A stretch of 64,000 nt of DNA from Chryseobacterium indologenes (GTDB taxonomy: Bacteria; Bacteroidota; Bacteroidia; Flavobacteriales; Weeksellaceae): positions 682,001 through 746,000 of the forward strand of contig CP065590.1 in the NCBI GenBank assembly GCA_016025055.1. The letters are read 5' to 3'. The notes under the pieces were generated by a model. It was not told where the DNA came from. It did no database searches and saw only the letters and a list, made by a program, of their open reading frames with translations. Position numbers and translations under genes: made by a program. Each line of letters starts with the position of its first letter. Position 1 is the stretch's first letter. Shown here piece after piece: positions 47,332-56,287 of the stretch.

Positions 47332-47490
47332 ATTTTTTAATCTTCATTATTACTTCATTATAAAGCAATTAACAGAAAAGACATTTTTATTTAATAATTT
47401 TTTAATAGAACGAATATACTTTGGTAAAATTCTTGCAAGTACTTAATTGGAATATGGATTAAAAACAAGAATAGATTTCGGTCTATTCGA

Positions 47491-47515
47491 AAATTACCTC
47501 TTTTAGGGGTAATTT
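47491..47515 (-). terminator. Terminator after lpxH
   Basis: AAATTACC / GGTAATTT stem, nine-base loop, near the lpxH stop at 47524; a second small hairpin (AATAGA / TCTATT) lies at 47470-47487. Confidence 0.6.
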
Positions 47516-47523
47516 TTTTTGTT

Positions 47524-48294
47524 CTATTTTTCAAAGACTTTCAGTTCAAAATCTTTTTCAAAAACCCCGTAGGTAAAATAGGAAATCCAGTCTCCAAGGT
47601 TAATATATTTTGAATCCGGTTCCAGATTGAGGACCATGGGAAGATGTCTGTGTCCGTAGATGAAATAATCAATCTTTTCAGTCTTCAGTTTTTCTTTGGA
47701 ATAAATGATCAGAAACTCCCTGTCTTCACCTAGAAATGCTTTATCTTCTTCGCCGGAAATCATTTTATTCTTTTGAGAAAGGTACAACGCGATTTTCATG
47801 GCAATATCGGGATGCAGCCATTTAAAAAACCATTGAGCTACAGGATTGGTGAATAATTTTTTCATTCTTTTATACCCTTTATCTCCGGGTCCCAGACCAT
47901 CTCCATGGGCGAGCAAAAACTGCTTGCCACCCATTTCAAAATATTGTTTCTGGTAAAAAACCGTACAACCGATTTCTTCTTCCAGGTAATCTTTCATCCA
48001 TAGATCGTGATTGCCCACAAAGAAATAAATGTGAATTCCCCTGTCTTTCAATTCGGCGATTTTCCCGAGAACACGTACATATCCTTTGGGTACAACATGT
48101 TTCCACTCATGCCAGAAATCAAAAAGGTCACCCATTAAAAACAGAACCTGTGCATCTTCTTTGATCTCATCCAGCCAGCGAATAAACCTCTCTTCACGCA
48201 CACGACTCTCTTTGGGTGTGGGAGCACCAAAATGCTGATCTGAGGCGAAGTATACCTTTTTCCCGGGTTCTAAATTAATTATTGTCTTTAACAC
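47524..48294 (-). CDS. lpxH: UDP-2,3-diacylglucosamine diphosphatase
   Basis: A 256-aa metallophosphoesterase of lipid A synthesis. The metal-binding blocks are in order: FASDQHFGAPTPKE (DxH), LMGDLFDFWHEW (GDLFDFW), FFVGNHDLWMKD (GNHD) and IYGHRHLPMVL (GHxH). It converts UDP-diacylglucosamine to lipid X. Length and motif order match LpxH rather than the unrelated LpxI. It lies 23 bases downstream of queD. Confidence 0.93.
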   Translation of the reverse strand: MLKTIINLEPGKKVYFASDQHFGAPTPKESRVREERFIRWLDEIKEDAQVLFLMGDLFDFWHEWKHVVPKGYVRVLGKIAELKDRGIHIYFFVGNHDLWMKDYLEEEIGCTVFYQKQYFEMGGKQFLLAHGDGLGPGDKGYKRMKKLFTNPVAQWFFKWLHPDIAMKIALYLSQKNKMISGEEDKAFLGEDREFLIIYSKEKLKTEKIDYFIYGHRHLPMVLNLEPDSKYINLGDWISYFTYGVFEKDFELKVFEK

Positions 48295-48317
48295 CGTTTG
48301 AGTTTTGTTGAATACTT

Positions 48318-48764
48318 TTATTGATTATCTTCTGCAAACCATTCTCCATAAGAGTTTTCTGTCTCATGAAGTTTAAGATAAGCTAAAGAAATACCTTCAG
48401 GAAGTTTTGATTTTATTTTTGAAGCAATGGCATACAACATGTTTTCACAAGTCGGCTGAAAACTGCAATAGATTACTTTATGACCTCTCTGTTCAAGATC
48501 ATCTCCCAATTCTTTGTGAGGAGATAAGGCATTAACAAGCACTGCATGATCCCATACATCAACAATTTCAGATTTCACGATACTTTTGATATCTCCAAAA
48601 TCGACCACCATCCCGTTTTTAGGGTTTTCTATATCATTAATCGGTTTTCCTTTCACCGTTACAAACAGTTTATAGGAATGTCCGTGCATATTTTTACACT
48701 TCCCATCGTAATTGTAGAGTACGTGAGCCGTTTCGAATGTAAAAATTTTTGTAATACGTATCAT
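48318..48764 (-). CDS. queD: 6-carboxytetrahydropterin synthase
   Basis: A 148-aa enzyme of the queuosine pathway. The zinc histidines are in FETAHVLYNYD and MHGHSYKLFV, with Cys in DGKCKNMHG, and a catalytic WDHAVLVN and CENMLYAIASKI follow. It makes 6-carboxytetrahydropterin from dihydroneopterin triphosphate. The 6-pyruvoyl-tetrahydropterin synthase branch has the same fold; without queC/queE nearby the queuosine assignment is by length and motifs. Confidence 0.9.
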   Translation of the reverse strand: MIRITKIFTFETAHVLYNYDGKCKNMHGHSYKLFVTVKGKPINDIENPKNGMVVDFGDIKSIVKSEIVDVWDHAVLVNALSPHKELGDDLEQRGHKVIYCSFQPTCENMLYAIASKIKSKLPEGISLAYLKLHETENSYGEWFAEDNQ

Positions 48765-48835
48765 ACTGCAAAGATATGATAAAACAGTTGAACACAGAAA
48801 AAGACTGTATCTATTAAAGGTATTAAAGTATTCTT

Positions 48836-50278
48836 TTAGTCGATTTTCAACGTTAAATTATTATCCCTTGTTCCATCTGTATTGGAAGAATAGTAAGGAA
48901 CCGAAAGCCATCCGTTTGTATTCATCACAAACTTAAAACCATATGTTTTCCCTTTTTCAAAATAAGATTTGGGTAGGGCAAGTTCAAAGGTATTGTTCTT
49001 TTTCAGAATCATCCGAAATGCTTTATCACCGGTATTCCAATTATTAAATGAACCTGCAACGGTAAGATTTCTGATATATTCAGTGCTCTGTTTTTCTGGA
49101 AACTGGTAGGAAAAAACGACTTTATCTTTTTCTATACGATAGCCATAAGTTTCTTTTTTATGATCAGGATAAACAAGAGGTTCAGACTTTGTGTATTCTT
49201 CTGCCACCATATAAGGATTCAGCAAACGTTTATCCATAATTCCTGCTATCTGATTCACCATTGGAAAATAAACCGGAAATTCTTTGTATCCGTTATACAT
49301 TAAGATAATAGCCATATCGTTTTCGGGAAAAATCCTGTATGCACTTACATTTCCACCGGAAAAATGATATGATTTGATGTTATTAAATTCTGAAATATCC
49401 CAGCCATGGGTGAAAGCCACTTTTTTATTTTTATATTCGAACGGTTTCCACATCAACTCCCGTGTGCCAGGTTTTAGAAAATCATTTTTGGCAAGATGAA
49501 TGCTCCATTGTAAAAAAGCAGGCAATGTAATCGCCAGTCCATTGGCTGAATGCGCCCTTCTCCCTTCTACAAATGTGGATTTATCGTATTGACGGGTTTC
49601 TTTATTATAAATATATTTCACGATTCTGTTGGGAATTTCCTCCACAGAATCTGATGAAAACACCAACTGATTCCGCAAGTCAGGAAATTGATTTTTCACG
49701 ATATAATCTTCAAATTTTTCTCCTGTTACCTTTTCAATGATCATGGTAATCAACAGATAGTTTGTCTGGTTGTATCTGTAATCACTGCCGGTTTCAAATT
49801 CCATATTTTCTTTTGACAACCGATCAATAACCTCAGCATCGGTGGCATCTTTCGAAATATCGCTGAAGTGAATCCAGTCCGGAAGACCCGAAGAATGGGA
49901 AACAAGATTTTTAACCTGAATATTTTGCCATTTTGCCGGTAAATGGTCTATATATTTTGAAATGTTGTCGTCCAACGATACTTTTCCCTGTTCAATCAGC
50001 TGAAACAGACCAACATTTGACATGAGCTTTGTCGTAGAATATATCCTGAACATCGAATGCGAATCGACCTTTTTATTGGTTTCCAAGGTTTCAGTTCCAT
50101 AATATTTCTGGAAAATTACCTTATTATTTTTTACAATCCCAACAGCCATTCCCGGGATCTCATTGACCTGAATAACATTCTTTACATAGGTATCAATTGC
50201 TTTTGATTGCTCAGGAGTCTGGGTATATCCCAACAGTGAAAAGTGTATAACTAGGGGTATGAAAATTTTGTTTTTCAT
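48836..50278 (-). CDS. Serine hydrolase (beta-lactamase/class C type) with C-terminal E-set domain
   Basis: A 480-aa protein with a short signal peptide (KNKIFIPLVIHFSLLGYTQ). The beta-lactamase-fold core has FRIYSTTKLMSNVGL (SxxK, catalytic Ser-Lys) and YRYNQTNYLLI (YxN). The last 90 residues form an immunoglobulin-like E-set/CBM48 domain, with SFNNWNTGDKAF and YGFKFVMNTNGW typical of glycogen-binding-like sheets. Enzymes of this group act as esterases or D-aminopeptidases. The added domain suggests binding to polysaccharide, but that is inference. Confidence 0.85.
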   Translation of the reverse strand: MKNKIFIPLVIHFSLLGYTQTPEQSKAIDTYVKNVIQVNEIPGMAVGIVKNNKVIFQKYYGTETLETNKKVDSHSMFRIYSTTKLMSNVGLFQLIEQGKVSLDDNISKYIDHLPAKWQNIQVKNLVSHSSGLPDWIHFSDISKDATDAEVIDRLSKENMEFETGSDYRYNQTNYLLITMIIEKVTGEKFEDYIVKNQFPDLRNQLVFSSDSVEEIPNRIVKYIYNKETRQYDKSTFVEGRRAHSANGLAITLPAFLQWSIHLAKNDFLKPGTRELMWKPFEYKNKKVAFTHGWDISEFNNIKSYHFSGGNVSAYRIFPENDMAIILMYNGYKEFPVYFPMVNQIAGIMDKRLLNPYMVAEEYTKSEPLVYPDHKKETYGYRIEKDKVVFSYQFPEKQSTEYIRNLTVAGSFNNWNTGDKAFRMILKKNNTFELALPKSYFEKGKTYGFKFVMNTNGWLSVPYYSSNTDGTRDNNLTLKID

Positions 50279-50360
50279 TGGTTATGATGTTAGTGATTCT
50301 TATAAAAGACAGTTCAAAGCCTCACTATATTACAGTTCATACAAAGTGAGTTGTTTTTCT

Positions 50361-50747
50361 TCACTTTAATTTCTCCAGCCAGTCGTTTTCCAGTCTTTTA
50401 ATCTTCTTTGCCTGAGGATCAAATAAAATCCAAAGTGTAGCGGAGTCTACGACAAGCTGATCATGGCAATAAAATTCCACTTTTCTCGGTTGCTTTGCAC
50501 CTTCAGGGGTTTGAGGGTAAGTTTTGACGGTGATGATATCGTCCAGATAGACTTGTTTTTTGTATTGAATATGATGATCAAGAAGCATCCATACATCGTT
50601 TGCATAGTCGGTTTTATGTTTTAGGAGATCCCAATGTTCTGCTGCTACTTCCTCTACCCAGTGTACATATTGCACGTTGTTCACATGATTGTTCCGGTCA
50701 ATATGTTCTTCTGCTACTCTGATCTGTTTCTCGTATATTAAATCCAT
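50361..50747 (-). CDS. Acyl-CoA thioesterase, 4HBT hot-dog fold
   Basis: Start at ATG 50747 (MDLIYEKQIRVAEEHIDRNN) is preferred, as the ten codons before it in the frame are not family-like. EEHIDRNNHVNNVQYVHWVE contains the Asp/His motif of the 4-hydroxybenzoyl-CoA thioesterase family (DxxNHVNN). The product is 128 aa. It hydrolyses an acyl-CoA or acyl-ACP; the substrate is unknown. Confidence 0.85.
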   Translation of the reverse strand: MDLIYEKQIRVAEEHIDRNNHVNNVQYVHWVEEVAAEHWDLLKHKTDYANDVWMLLDHHIQYKKQVYLDDIITVKTYPQTPEGAKQPRKVEFYCHDQLVVDSATLWILFDPQAKKIKRLENDWLEKLK

Positions 50748-50831
50748 CTCTGCGAAAAGTTTACTCAAATGTATCACTTAATCCTAAAAAAATCCCGCTT
50801 TTATCCATTAAAAGCATCCATTTTATACAAA

Positions 50832-50862
50832 AAAAGGAACCAGATATATTCTGATTCCTTTT
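50832..50862 (-). terminator. Terminator of ompH/skp
   Basis: AAAAGGAACCAGA / TCTGATTCCTTTT stem with one mismatch and a five-base loop, 23 bases after the stop at 50885. Confidence 0.75.
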
Positions 50863-50884
50863 AAACATTTATAGTATATTATAC

Positions 50885-51454
50885 TTATTTCTTAGCTTTT
50901 GTAGCCGGAGCAGAAGCGGTTGCTCCTAATTTTGTTTTTACGGATGCTGTGATATCTTCAGTTCCGTCTGTGTAGATAAGGTTATTATTGTCAGGTTGCG
51001 AAACATCAAATACGAAATTTAACCCTTTTTCTTTAGCAACGGCAGAAATAGCTCCTTTTACTTTTTGTTGTAACGGAACAAAAAGTTCATTTTGTTTTGT
51101 AGAAATTTCTTTGCTGGCCTGTGCTCTGGCTTCTTCTATTTTTTTACCTAATGCCTGCAGGTCTGTCTGGGCAGCCATCAATTCTTTAGTTACCGCCTCT
51201 CTGTTGGCTTCGCTCAGGGTTTTCTCTTTATCTTGTGCAGCTTTTAGCTTTGTCTGATACTCCCCTATTAATTTTTCGATTTCTGTCTGTTTTGTTTTTG
51301 TCAGATTATCAACGGTTGAAGTAATTGTTTTTACCTCAGATAAACTTGCAAAAATCTCATCTGTGTTTACACTTCCGATCTTTTGTTGAGCGTTGGCAGC
51401 ATTAGCAGTTAATGTTAAACCTAACGCGATAAAAAGTCCTTTAATTAAATTCAT
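50885..51454 (-). CDS. OmpH/Skp family periplasmic chaperone
   Basis: A 189-aa protein with signal peptide MNLIKGLFIALGLTLTANAA. The mature protein is a long coiled coil (VKTITSTVDNLTKTKQTEIE through AQASKEISTKQNELF) with short beta segments at each end, the jellyfish layout of Skp. It holds outer-membrane proteins during transit. The Ala/Lys-rich tail is common in Bacteroidetes homologues. Confidence 0.9.
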   Translation of the reverse strand: MNLIKGLFIALGLTLTANAANAQQKIGSVNTDEIFASLSEVKTITSTVDNLTKTKQTEIEKLIGEYQTKLKAAQDKEKTLSEANREAVTKELMAAQTDLQALGKKIEEARAQASKEISTKQNELFVPLQQKVKGAISAVAKEKGLNFVFDVSQPDNNNLIYTDGTEDITASVKTKLGATASAPATKAKK

Positions 51455-51572
51455 TCTGTATATTTTTTTTCGAAAATTTTCGTCCCCAAATATAATATAA
51501 ATTTTTATTCATCATCATCCTGGTTTTCTGCCTTACATAAACACAGTAAACAGCTATTGAGCAAACCATAAA

Positions 51573-51596
51573 AACCTTCCCAGAAACGAGAAGGTT
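51573..51596 (-). terminator. Terminator of aceA
   Basis: AACCTTC / GAAGGTT stem with a ten-base loop, 25 bases after the aceA stop; TTTTAT follows on the minus strand. Confidence 0.55.
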
Positions 51597-51620
51597 ACAT
51601 CAAAAAATAAGGAAAAATGA

Positions 51621-52901
51621 CTAATGAAACTGGGCAGTTTCCGTAGAGTCTTTCATTGCTACGGTAGCCGATGAGCCATTGGTAACAATATTCTGTATTT
51701 CATCAAAATATCCTGTTCCTACAAAAGACTGATGCTTCACTGCTCTGAAACCTTTTTGTTGCAAAGCAAATTCCCGCTCCTGTAATTCAGAATATCCTGC
51801 CATTCCTCTTTCTTTATAAGCAAGAGCTAACTCAAACATTGCTGTATTTAAAGCATGGAATCCTGCCAAGGTAATAAACTGGAATTTATATCCCATTTTG
51901 GCCAGTTCCTCACGGAAAGTAGACATTTCTTCAACACTCAGTCTGGCAGCCCAGTTGAATGAGGGTGAGCAATTGTATGCTAACATTTTTCCCGGAAACT
52001 TGGCGTGAATTCCTTCTGCAAATTTTCTTGCCTGTTCTAAATCCGGATTTGAAGTTTCCATCCAGATAAGGTCGGCATAAGGTGCGTAAGACAGTCCTCT
52101 GTCTATTCCTTGCTCTACTCCGTTTTTTACGACATAGAATCCTTCGGAAGTTCTTTCTCCTGTCACGAATTTTTTATCTCTGTCGTCAATATCCGATGTC
52201 AGCAAATCTGCAGCGTCAGCATCTGTTCTTGCAATAATCAAACTTGGAACTCCTAAAACATCAGCTGCCAAACGCGCTGCCACCAATTTATTGATGGCTT
52301 CCTGTGTAGGAACGAGTACTTTTCCGCCAAGGTGTCCGCATTTTTTTGCAGAAGAAAGCTGATCTTCAAAATGCACTCCCGCTGCTCCTGCTTCAATCAT
52401 TTGTTTCATGAGTTCAAAAGCATTTAAGTTTCCGCCAAAACCTGCCTCAGCATCAGCAATTATCGGGACAAGATATTCTTTATCTCCGGTTCCGTTTACC
52501 GATTGTATCTGATCTGCCCTTAACAGAGCATTATTGATTTTTTTTACTACTGAAGGAACAGAGTTTGCAGGGTATAAAGACTGGTCCGGATACATCTCTC
52601 CTGAAAGGTTCGCATCAGCCGCTACCTGCCATCCTGAGAGATAAATAGCTTCCAGCCCGGCATCCACTTCCTGTACCGCCTGGTTGCCTGTGAGTGCCCC
52701 GAGCCCTGCCACATACTCCCGGCTGTTCAATTTATCCCAGAATTTTTCTGACATTTCTTTTGCAATGGTATACTCAATTTTGTACGAACCACGAAGTTTT
52801 AAAACTTCTTCTGCAGTATAAGGTCTTTTTATTCCGCTCCAACGAGGGTTCGTCAGCCAATCTTGCTCTATAGCCTGGATTTGTTCTTGTCTTGTTTTCA
52901 T
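51621..52901 (-). CDS. aceA: Isocitrate lyase
   Basis: A 426-aa glyoxylate-shunt enzyme splitting isocitrate into succinate and glyoxylate. The active-site signature [14 protein letters not shown] holds the catalytic Cys, preceded by [35 protein letters not shown] and the early [13 protein letters not shown] are also conserved. Length is standard. It is downstream of aceB on the same strand, with the repeat at 52984-53020 between. The regulator at 54722 is divergent from both. Confidence 0.96.
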   Translation of the reverse strand: MKTRQEQIQAIEQDWLTNPRWSGIKRPYTAEEVLKLRGSYKIEYTIAKEMSEKFWDKLNSREYVAGLGALTGNQAVQEVDAGLEAIYLSGWQVAADANLSGEMYPDQSLYPANSVPSVVKKINNALLRADQIQSVNGTGDKEYLVPIIADAEAGFGGNLNAFELMKQMIEAGAAGVHFEDQLSSAKKCGHLGGKVLVPTQEAINKLVAARLAADVLGVPSLIIARTDADAADLLTSDIDDRDKKFVTGERTSEGFYVVKNGVEQGIDRGLSYAPYADLIWMETSNPDLEQARKFAEGIHAKFPGKMLAYNCSPSFNWAARLSVEEMSTFREELAKMGYKFQFITLAGFHALNTAMFELALAYKERGMAGYSELQEREFALQQKGFRAVKHQSFVGTGYFDEIQNIVTNGSSATVAMKDSTETAQFH

Positions 52902-52983
52902 AATATTTGGATTTTGTTATTTTTTGTAATGATATAGGGGTAAAGTTTTGATCATGAAGCACCGACATTCCTCATCGGTTTAC

Positions 52984-53020
52984 AATTCTCCATTCTCCAT
53001 TTTCAATTTTCAATTTTCAA
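52984..53020 (-). repeat. Heptad repeat directly after the aceB stop
   Basis: On the coding (minus) strand: TTGAAAA three times, then TGGAGAA twice. Same family as the repeats at 7169-7197 and 56951-57003. Confidence 0.7.
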
Positions 53021-54595
53021 TTAAATAAAAGGATATGCTTTGAGCGTTAAAAATTCTTCAAATTTTTCCGAGAACACCAATTCATTGAAAAGTTCTTTAG
53101 CCAGGTTGAATTTTCCTTTTTTAAAACGTTCCTCTCCAACATATTTTTCAATATTTTCCATTTCTTCGGCTTCCCATTGCAGGATCATATGGCGGGTCAG
53201 GGTCCTGTCATCACTTAAAACCGCTTCATTTTTCAGCCATTGCCAGATCTGTGTTCTTGATATTTCGGCGGTAGCTGCATCTTCCATAAGGTTATAAATC
53301 GCTGCTGCACCGGTTCCCATCAGCCAGCTTTCAAGGTAAAGGATACCTACGTTAATATTTTTTCGGACTCCTTTTTCGGTAATATCGCCTTTAGGTATTT
53401 CCAGAAGATCGGTTTCTCTGATATGGTATTCAATTTTTTTGTCTATCTGGTTTTTTGAGGGCATATGCAGGTCAAAGACCTCTTTTGCTACTGCAACTAA
53501 TGCAGGATGGGCAACCCAGGTACCGTCATGACCGTTTTTCACTTCCCGTTCTTTATCATTTCTGACCTTTTCAAAAGCAATTCTATTGGCTTCATCATCG
53601 TCTTTTACAGGAATCTGAGCGGCCATACCTCCGATAGCGTGAACATTTCTTTTGTGGCAACCTTCAATTACTCTTTTTGAATAAGCGCTCATGAAAGGTG
53701 AAGTCATTGTCACCTGATCTCTGTCCGGAACGATAAAATCCGGCAGGTTTCTGAATTTTTTAATAAATGAGAAAATATAATCCCATCGTCCACAATTGAG
53801 TCCGGCGCTGTGCTCTTTTAATTCATATAAAATCTCATCAATCTGAAATGAAGCGGTAATGGTCTCTATTAAAACGGTTGCTTTGATTGTTCCTTCCGGA
53901 ATACCCATATAATTTTGTGCAAAAACAAAAACATCATTCCACCAACGGGCTTCTTTATAATGTTCCAGCTTGGGAAGATAGAAATAGGGGCCACTTCCGT
54001 TAGCCAGCAAGTTTTTTGCATTTCTGAAAAAATACATTCCAAAATCAATTAATGATCCTGAGGTGAGTTCACCATTGATTTCAATATGCTTTTCAGGAAG
54101 ATGTAATCCTCTTGGACGGACTAATAAAACGGCAGTTTTTTCATGAAGTCTGTAGACTTTACCCTTTTCGTTCACAAAATCAATAGACCTGTTGATGGCA
54201 TCGGAAAGATTGATCTGTCCCTGCATGCAATTCTCCCATGTCGGCGAGCTGCTGTCTTCCAGATCAGCCATGAAGGTGCAAGCTCCCGAATTCAGGGCAT
54301 TAATAATCATTTTTCTGTCTACGGGCCCGGTAATTTCAACTCTTCTGTCTAATAAATCTTGCGGTAATGGTGCACACACCCAGTTTCCGTTTCTAATGTC
54401 TTCCGTTTCTTTTAAAAACTCGGGAAAAATACCTTTGTCGAATTCCTGCTGTGTTTTTTTTCTTTCCTCTAAAAGTTCTAATCTTTTCGGATTGAATTTC
54501 TGGTGAAGCTCAATCAAAAAATCATTTAGATCCTGAGTAAATATCTCATCAAACTGTGTCTGTGACTTAATAACTAACTGGGTTTTAGTTTCCAT
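53021..54595 (-). CDS. aceB: Malate synthase A
   Basis: Condenses glyoxylate with acetyl-CoA to malate. Start at ATG 54595 (METKTQLVIKSQTQFDE); the 17 codons before it are not family-like. RPRGLHLPEKHIEINGE, KLEHYKEARWWNDVFV, and GMAAQIPVKDDDEANRIAFE are conserved in MSA, and NINVGILYLESWLMGTGA follows. The 524-aa length is normal for the A-type. The first gene of the aceB-aceA unit, divergent from the HTH regulator. Confidence 0.95.
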   Translation of the reverse strand: METKTQLVIKSQTQFDEIFTQDLNDFLIELHQKFNPKRLELLEERKKTQQEFDKGIFPEFLKETEDIRNGNWVCAPLPQDLLDRRVEITGPVDRKMIINALNSGACTFMADLEDSSSPTWENCMQGQINLSDAINRSIDFVNEKGKVYRLHEKTAVLLVRPRGLHLPEKHIEINGELTSGSLIDFGMYFFRNAKNLLANGSGPYFYLPKLEHYKEARWWNDVFVFAQNYMGIPEGTIKATVLIETITASFQIDEILYELKEHSAGLNCGRWDYIFSFIKKFRNLPDFIVPDRDQVTMTSPFMSAYSKRVIEGCHKRNVHAIGGMAAQIPVKDDDEANRIAFEKVRNDKEREVKNGHDGTWVAHPALVAVAKEVFDLHMPSKNQIDKKIEYHIRETDLLEIPKGDITEKGVRKNINVGILYLESWLMGTGAAAIYNLMEDAATAEISRTQIWQWLKNEAVLSDDRTLTRHMILQWEAEEMENIEKYVGEERFKKGKFNLAKELFNELVFSEKFEEFLTLKAYPFI

Positions 54596-54623
54596 AACTT
54601 GTTGATTTTGTGATTCTGTTTTA

Positions 54624-54631
54624 CAAACATA
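54624..54631 (-). promoter_or_regulatory. Candidate -7 element of aceB
   Basis: On the minus strand TATGTTTG (TAnnTTTG), 28 bases before the aceB start and 19 bases from the palindrome at 54651-54664. Confidence 0.5.
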
Positions 54632-54650
54632 AACAAAAATTTTCACAAAC

Positions 54651-54664
54651 AGCGAACGTTCGCT
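54651..54664. promoter_or_regulatory. 14-bp perfect palindrome in the aceB promoter region
   Basis: AGCGAACGTTCGCT is its own reverse complement. It sits at the -33 position of the aceB promoter, between aceB and the regulator gene, and shares the half-site GCGA with the second repeat below. It is a likely operator. Confidence 0.6.
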
Positions 54665-54684
54665 AAATTTATTTAAAAATTATT

Positions 54685-54700
54685 ATGCGAATAATCGCAT
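54685..54700. promoter_or_regulatory. Inverted repeat upstream of the regulator gene
   Basis: ATGCGA-ATAA-TCGCAT, with half-site GCGA as in the palindrome at 54651. It covers the region just upstream of the regulator's -7 element. Confidence 0.55.
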
Positions 54701-54709
54701 CTAATTATC

Positions 54710-54717
54710 TATATTTG
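54710..54717 (+). promoter_or_regulatory. Candidate -7 element of the scfR-like gene
   Basis: TATATTTG ends four bases before ATG 54722, suggesting a leaderless or nearly leaderless transcript. Confidence 0.5.
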
Positions 54718-54721
54718 AGTA

Positions 54722-56200
54722 ATGAATTCAGACAGCGACTTTATCAAAACAGTTTTCGGGCTTAAACTGAAACAGCAGCGACAAAAGAAAAATTGGTCGT
54801 TACAGGACCTTGCCGTAAAGACCGGGCTTTCAAAATCTTACCTTAACGAAATTGAAAACGGGAAGAAATATCCGAAACACGACAAGATCATTCAACTTTC
54901 AGAAGCACTCAGCTGTACTTTTGATGATCTGGTTTCTACCAAACTGGATAAGAGTCTGTCTCCGTTTAATGAAATTTTACAATCTGATTTTTTCAAAGAG
55001 GTTCCGCTGGAATTATTCGGTATTAATAAAAACAACCTCATCAGTATCATCAGTGATGCTCCTAAAAAGGTAACGGCCTTTATTAATGCGCTGATTGAGA
55101 TTTCCCAAAACTATAATCTCGGAAAAGAGAGGTTTTATTTTGCTGTCCTAAGGTCATTTCAGGAGTTGTATGATAATTATTTCCCGGAAATTGAAGAAAA
55201 AGTAAACCTGTTTGCCGAAGAAAATCAATTGGAGATCAACAAGGATTTAAAATCTGATGTTCTGGAAAAAATTCTTTTGGAAAAGTTTAATTACACCATT
55301 CAGTCTGAAGGTTTTGAAAAATATGGCACTCTTGACAATCTTCGTTCTCTTTTTATCCCGGAGCGCAAATTGCTGCTTTTGAATAAAAAGCTTGAAAAGG
55401 ATCAGAAGACATTTATTTTAGCAAAAGAAATAGGCTTTAATGTCCTTGAATTAAAAAATCGTCCCAATACTTATTCGTGGCTTGATTTCGGAAGTTTTGA
55501 AGAGATCCTCAACAATTTTTATGCTTCATATTTTGCCGGGGCCCTTCTAATTTCCAAAGAAATTGCCATTGAAAAAACTTCAGAATTTTTCCGGCAAAAC
55601 CAATGGGCTCCTGAAAGCTTCGGAAGCCTTATCAACAGTTTCACCCATTCTCCGGAAACCTTTTATTACCGGCTGACTAATATTCTTTCGGCGGAAATGG
55701 GAATTAGAGATTTATTTTATTTGTGTCTTGTCAAAAAGAAAGGTTCAGATAAGATCCAGATTTTAAAAGAACTACACCTTAATCATCAACAGGCTCCTCA
55801 CGCCAACGCCACCAATGAGCATTACTGCAGAAGATGGATAGCTGTAAAAAACCTTGATGACCTGAAGGAAAACGAAACGCTTACCGACGCACAGATTTCT
55901 CATTATAAAGATCAGGGGGTAAGTTATCTGGTTATTTCGACCTCGCAAAAAAATCCTTTCTCTGACGGAAGCAACAGAAGTTATTGCCTTGGGATTTTAC
56001 TGAATTCTCAGACGATCAAAAAAGTCAATTTTGTCAAATCCCCTACGTTGCAAACCATTAATGTAGGTGTAACCTGTGAATCCTGCAGCATCCCGGACTG
56101 TGAAGTAAGACAAGCTTCGCCCGTACGACTGGAAAAGGAACATTTCAATCTCAGCATGAAAAATTCTATTGAGAAGGTGAGAAAAGATTTCGAGAGGTAA
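54722..56200 (+). CDS. ScfR/RamB-type HTH regulator of short-chain fatty-acid/glyoxylate metabolism
   Basis: A 492-aa protein. The N-terminal XRE helix-turn-helix (LQDLAVKTGLSKSYLNEIEN, about 25-44) is followed by an IrrE/ImmA-like domain and a C-terminal DUF2083 region with CESCSIPDCEVRQASP, the cysteine motif of the RamB/ScfR family. Family members control acetate and propionate metabolism. It is divergent from aceB-aceA with 126 bases between starts, and two inverted repeats sharing GCGA half-sites lie between. Control of the shunt genes is a well-supported inference. Confidence 0.9.
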   Translation: MNSDSDFIKTVFGLKLKQQRQKKNWSLQDLAVKTGLSKSYLNEIENGKKYPKHDKIIQLSEALSCTFDDLVSTKLDKSLSPFNEILQSDFFKEVPLELFGINKNNLISIISDAPKKVTAFINALIEISQNYNLGKERFYFAVLRSFQELYDNYFPEIEEKVNLFAEENQLEINKDLKSDVLEKILLEKFNYTIQSEGFEKYGTLDNLRSLFIPERKLLLLNKKLEKDQKTFILAKEIGFNVLELKNRPNTYSWLDFGSFEEILNNFYASYFAGALLISKEIAIEKTSEFFRQNQWAPESFGSLINSFTHSPETFYYRLTNILSAEMGIRDLFYLCLVKKKGSDKIQILKELHLNHQQAPHANATNEHYCRRWIAVKNLDDLKENETLTDAQISHYKDQGVSYLVISTSQKNPFSDGSNRSYCLGILLNSQTIKKVNFVKSPTLQTINVGVTCESCSIPDCEVRQASPVRLEKEHFNLSMKNSIEKVRKDFER

Positions 56201-56287
56201 ATTCAGAAATCCTGTTATGAAAGAGTGTTAAGATAAAAGGTTGATACCCATTGAAATGTATTTTATATCTTTAAGAAAAACACACTC

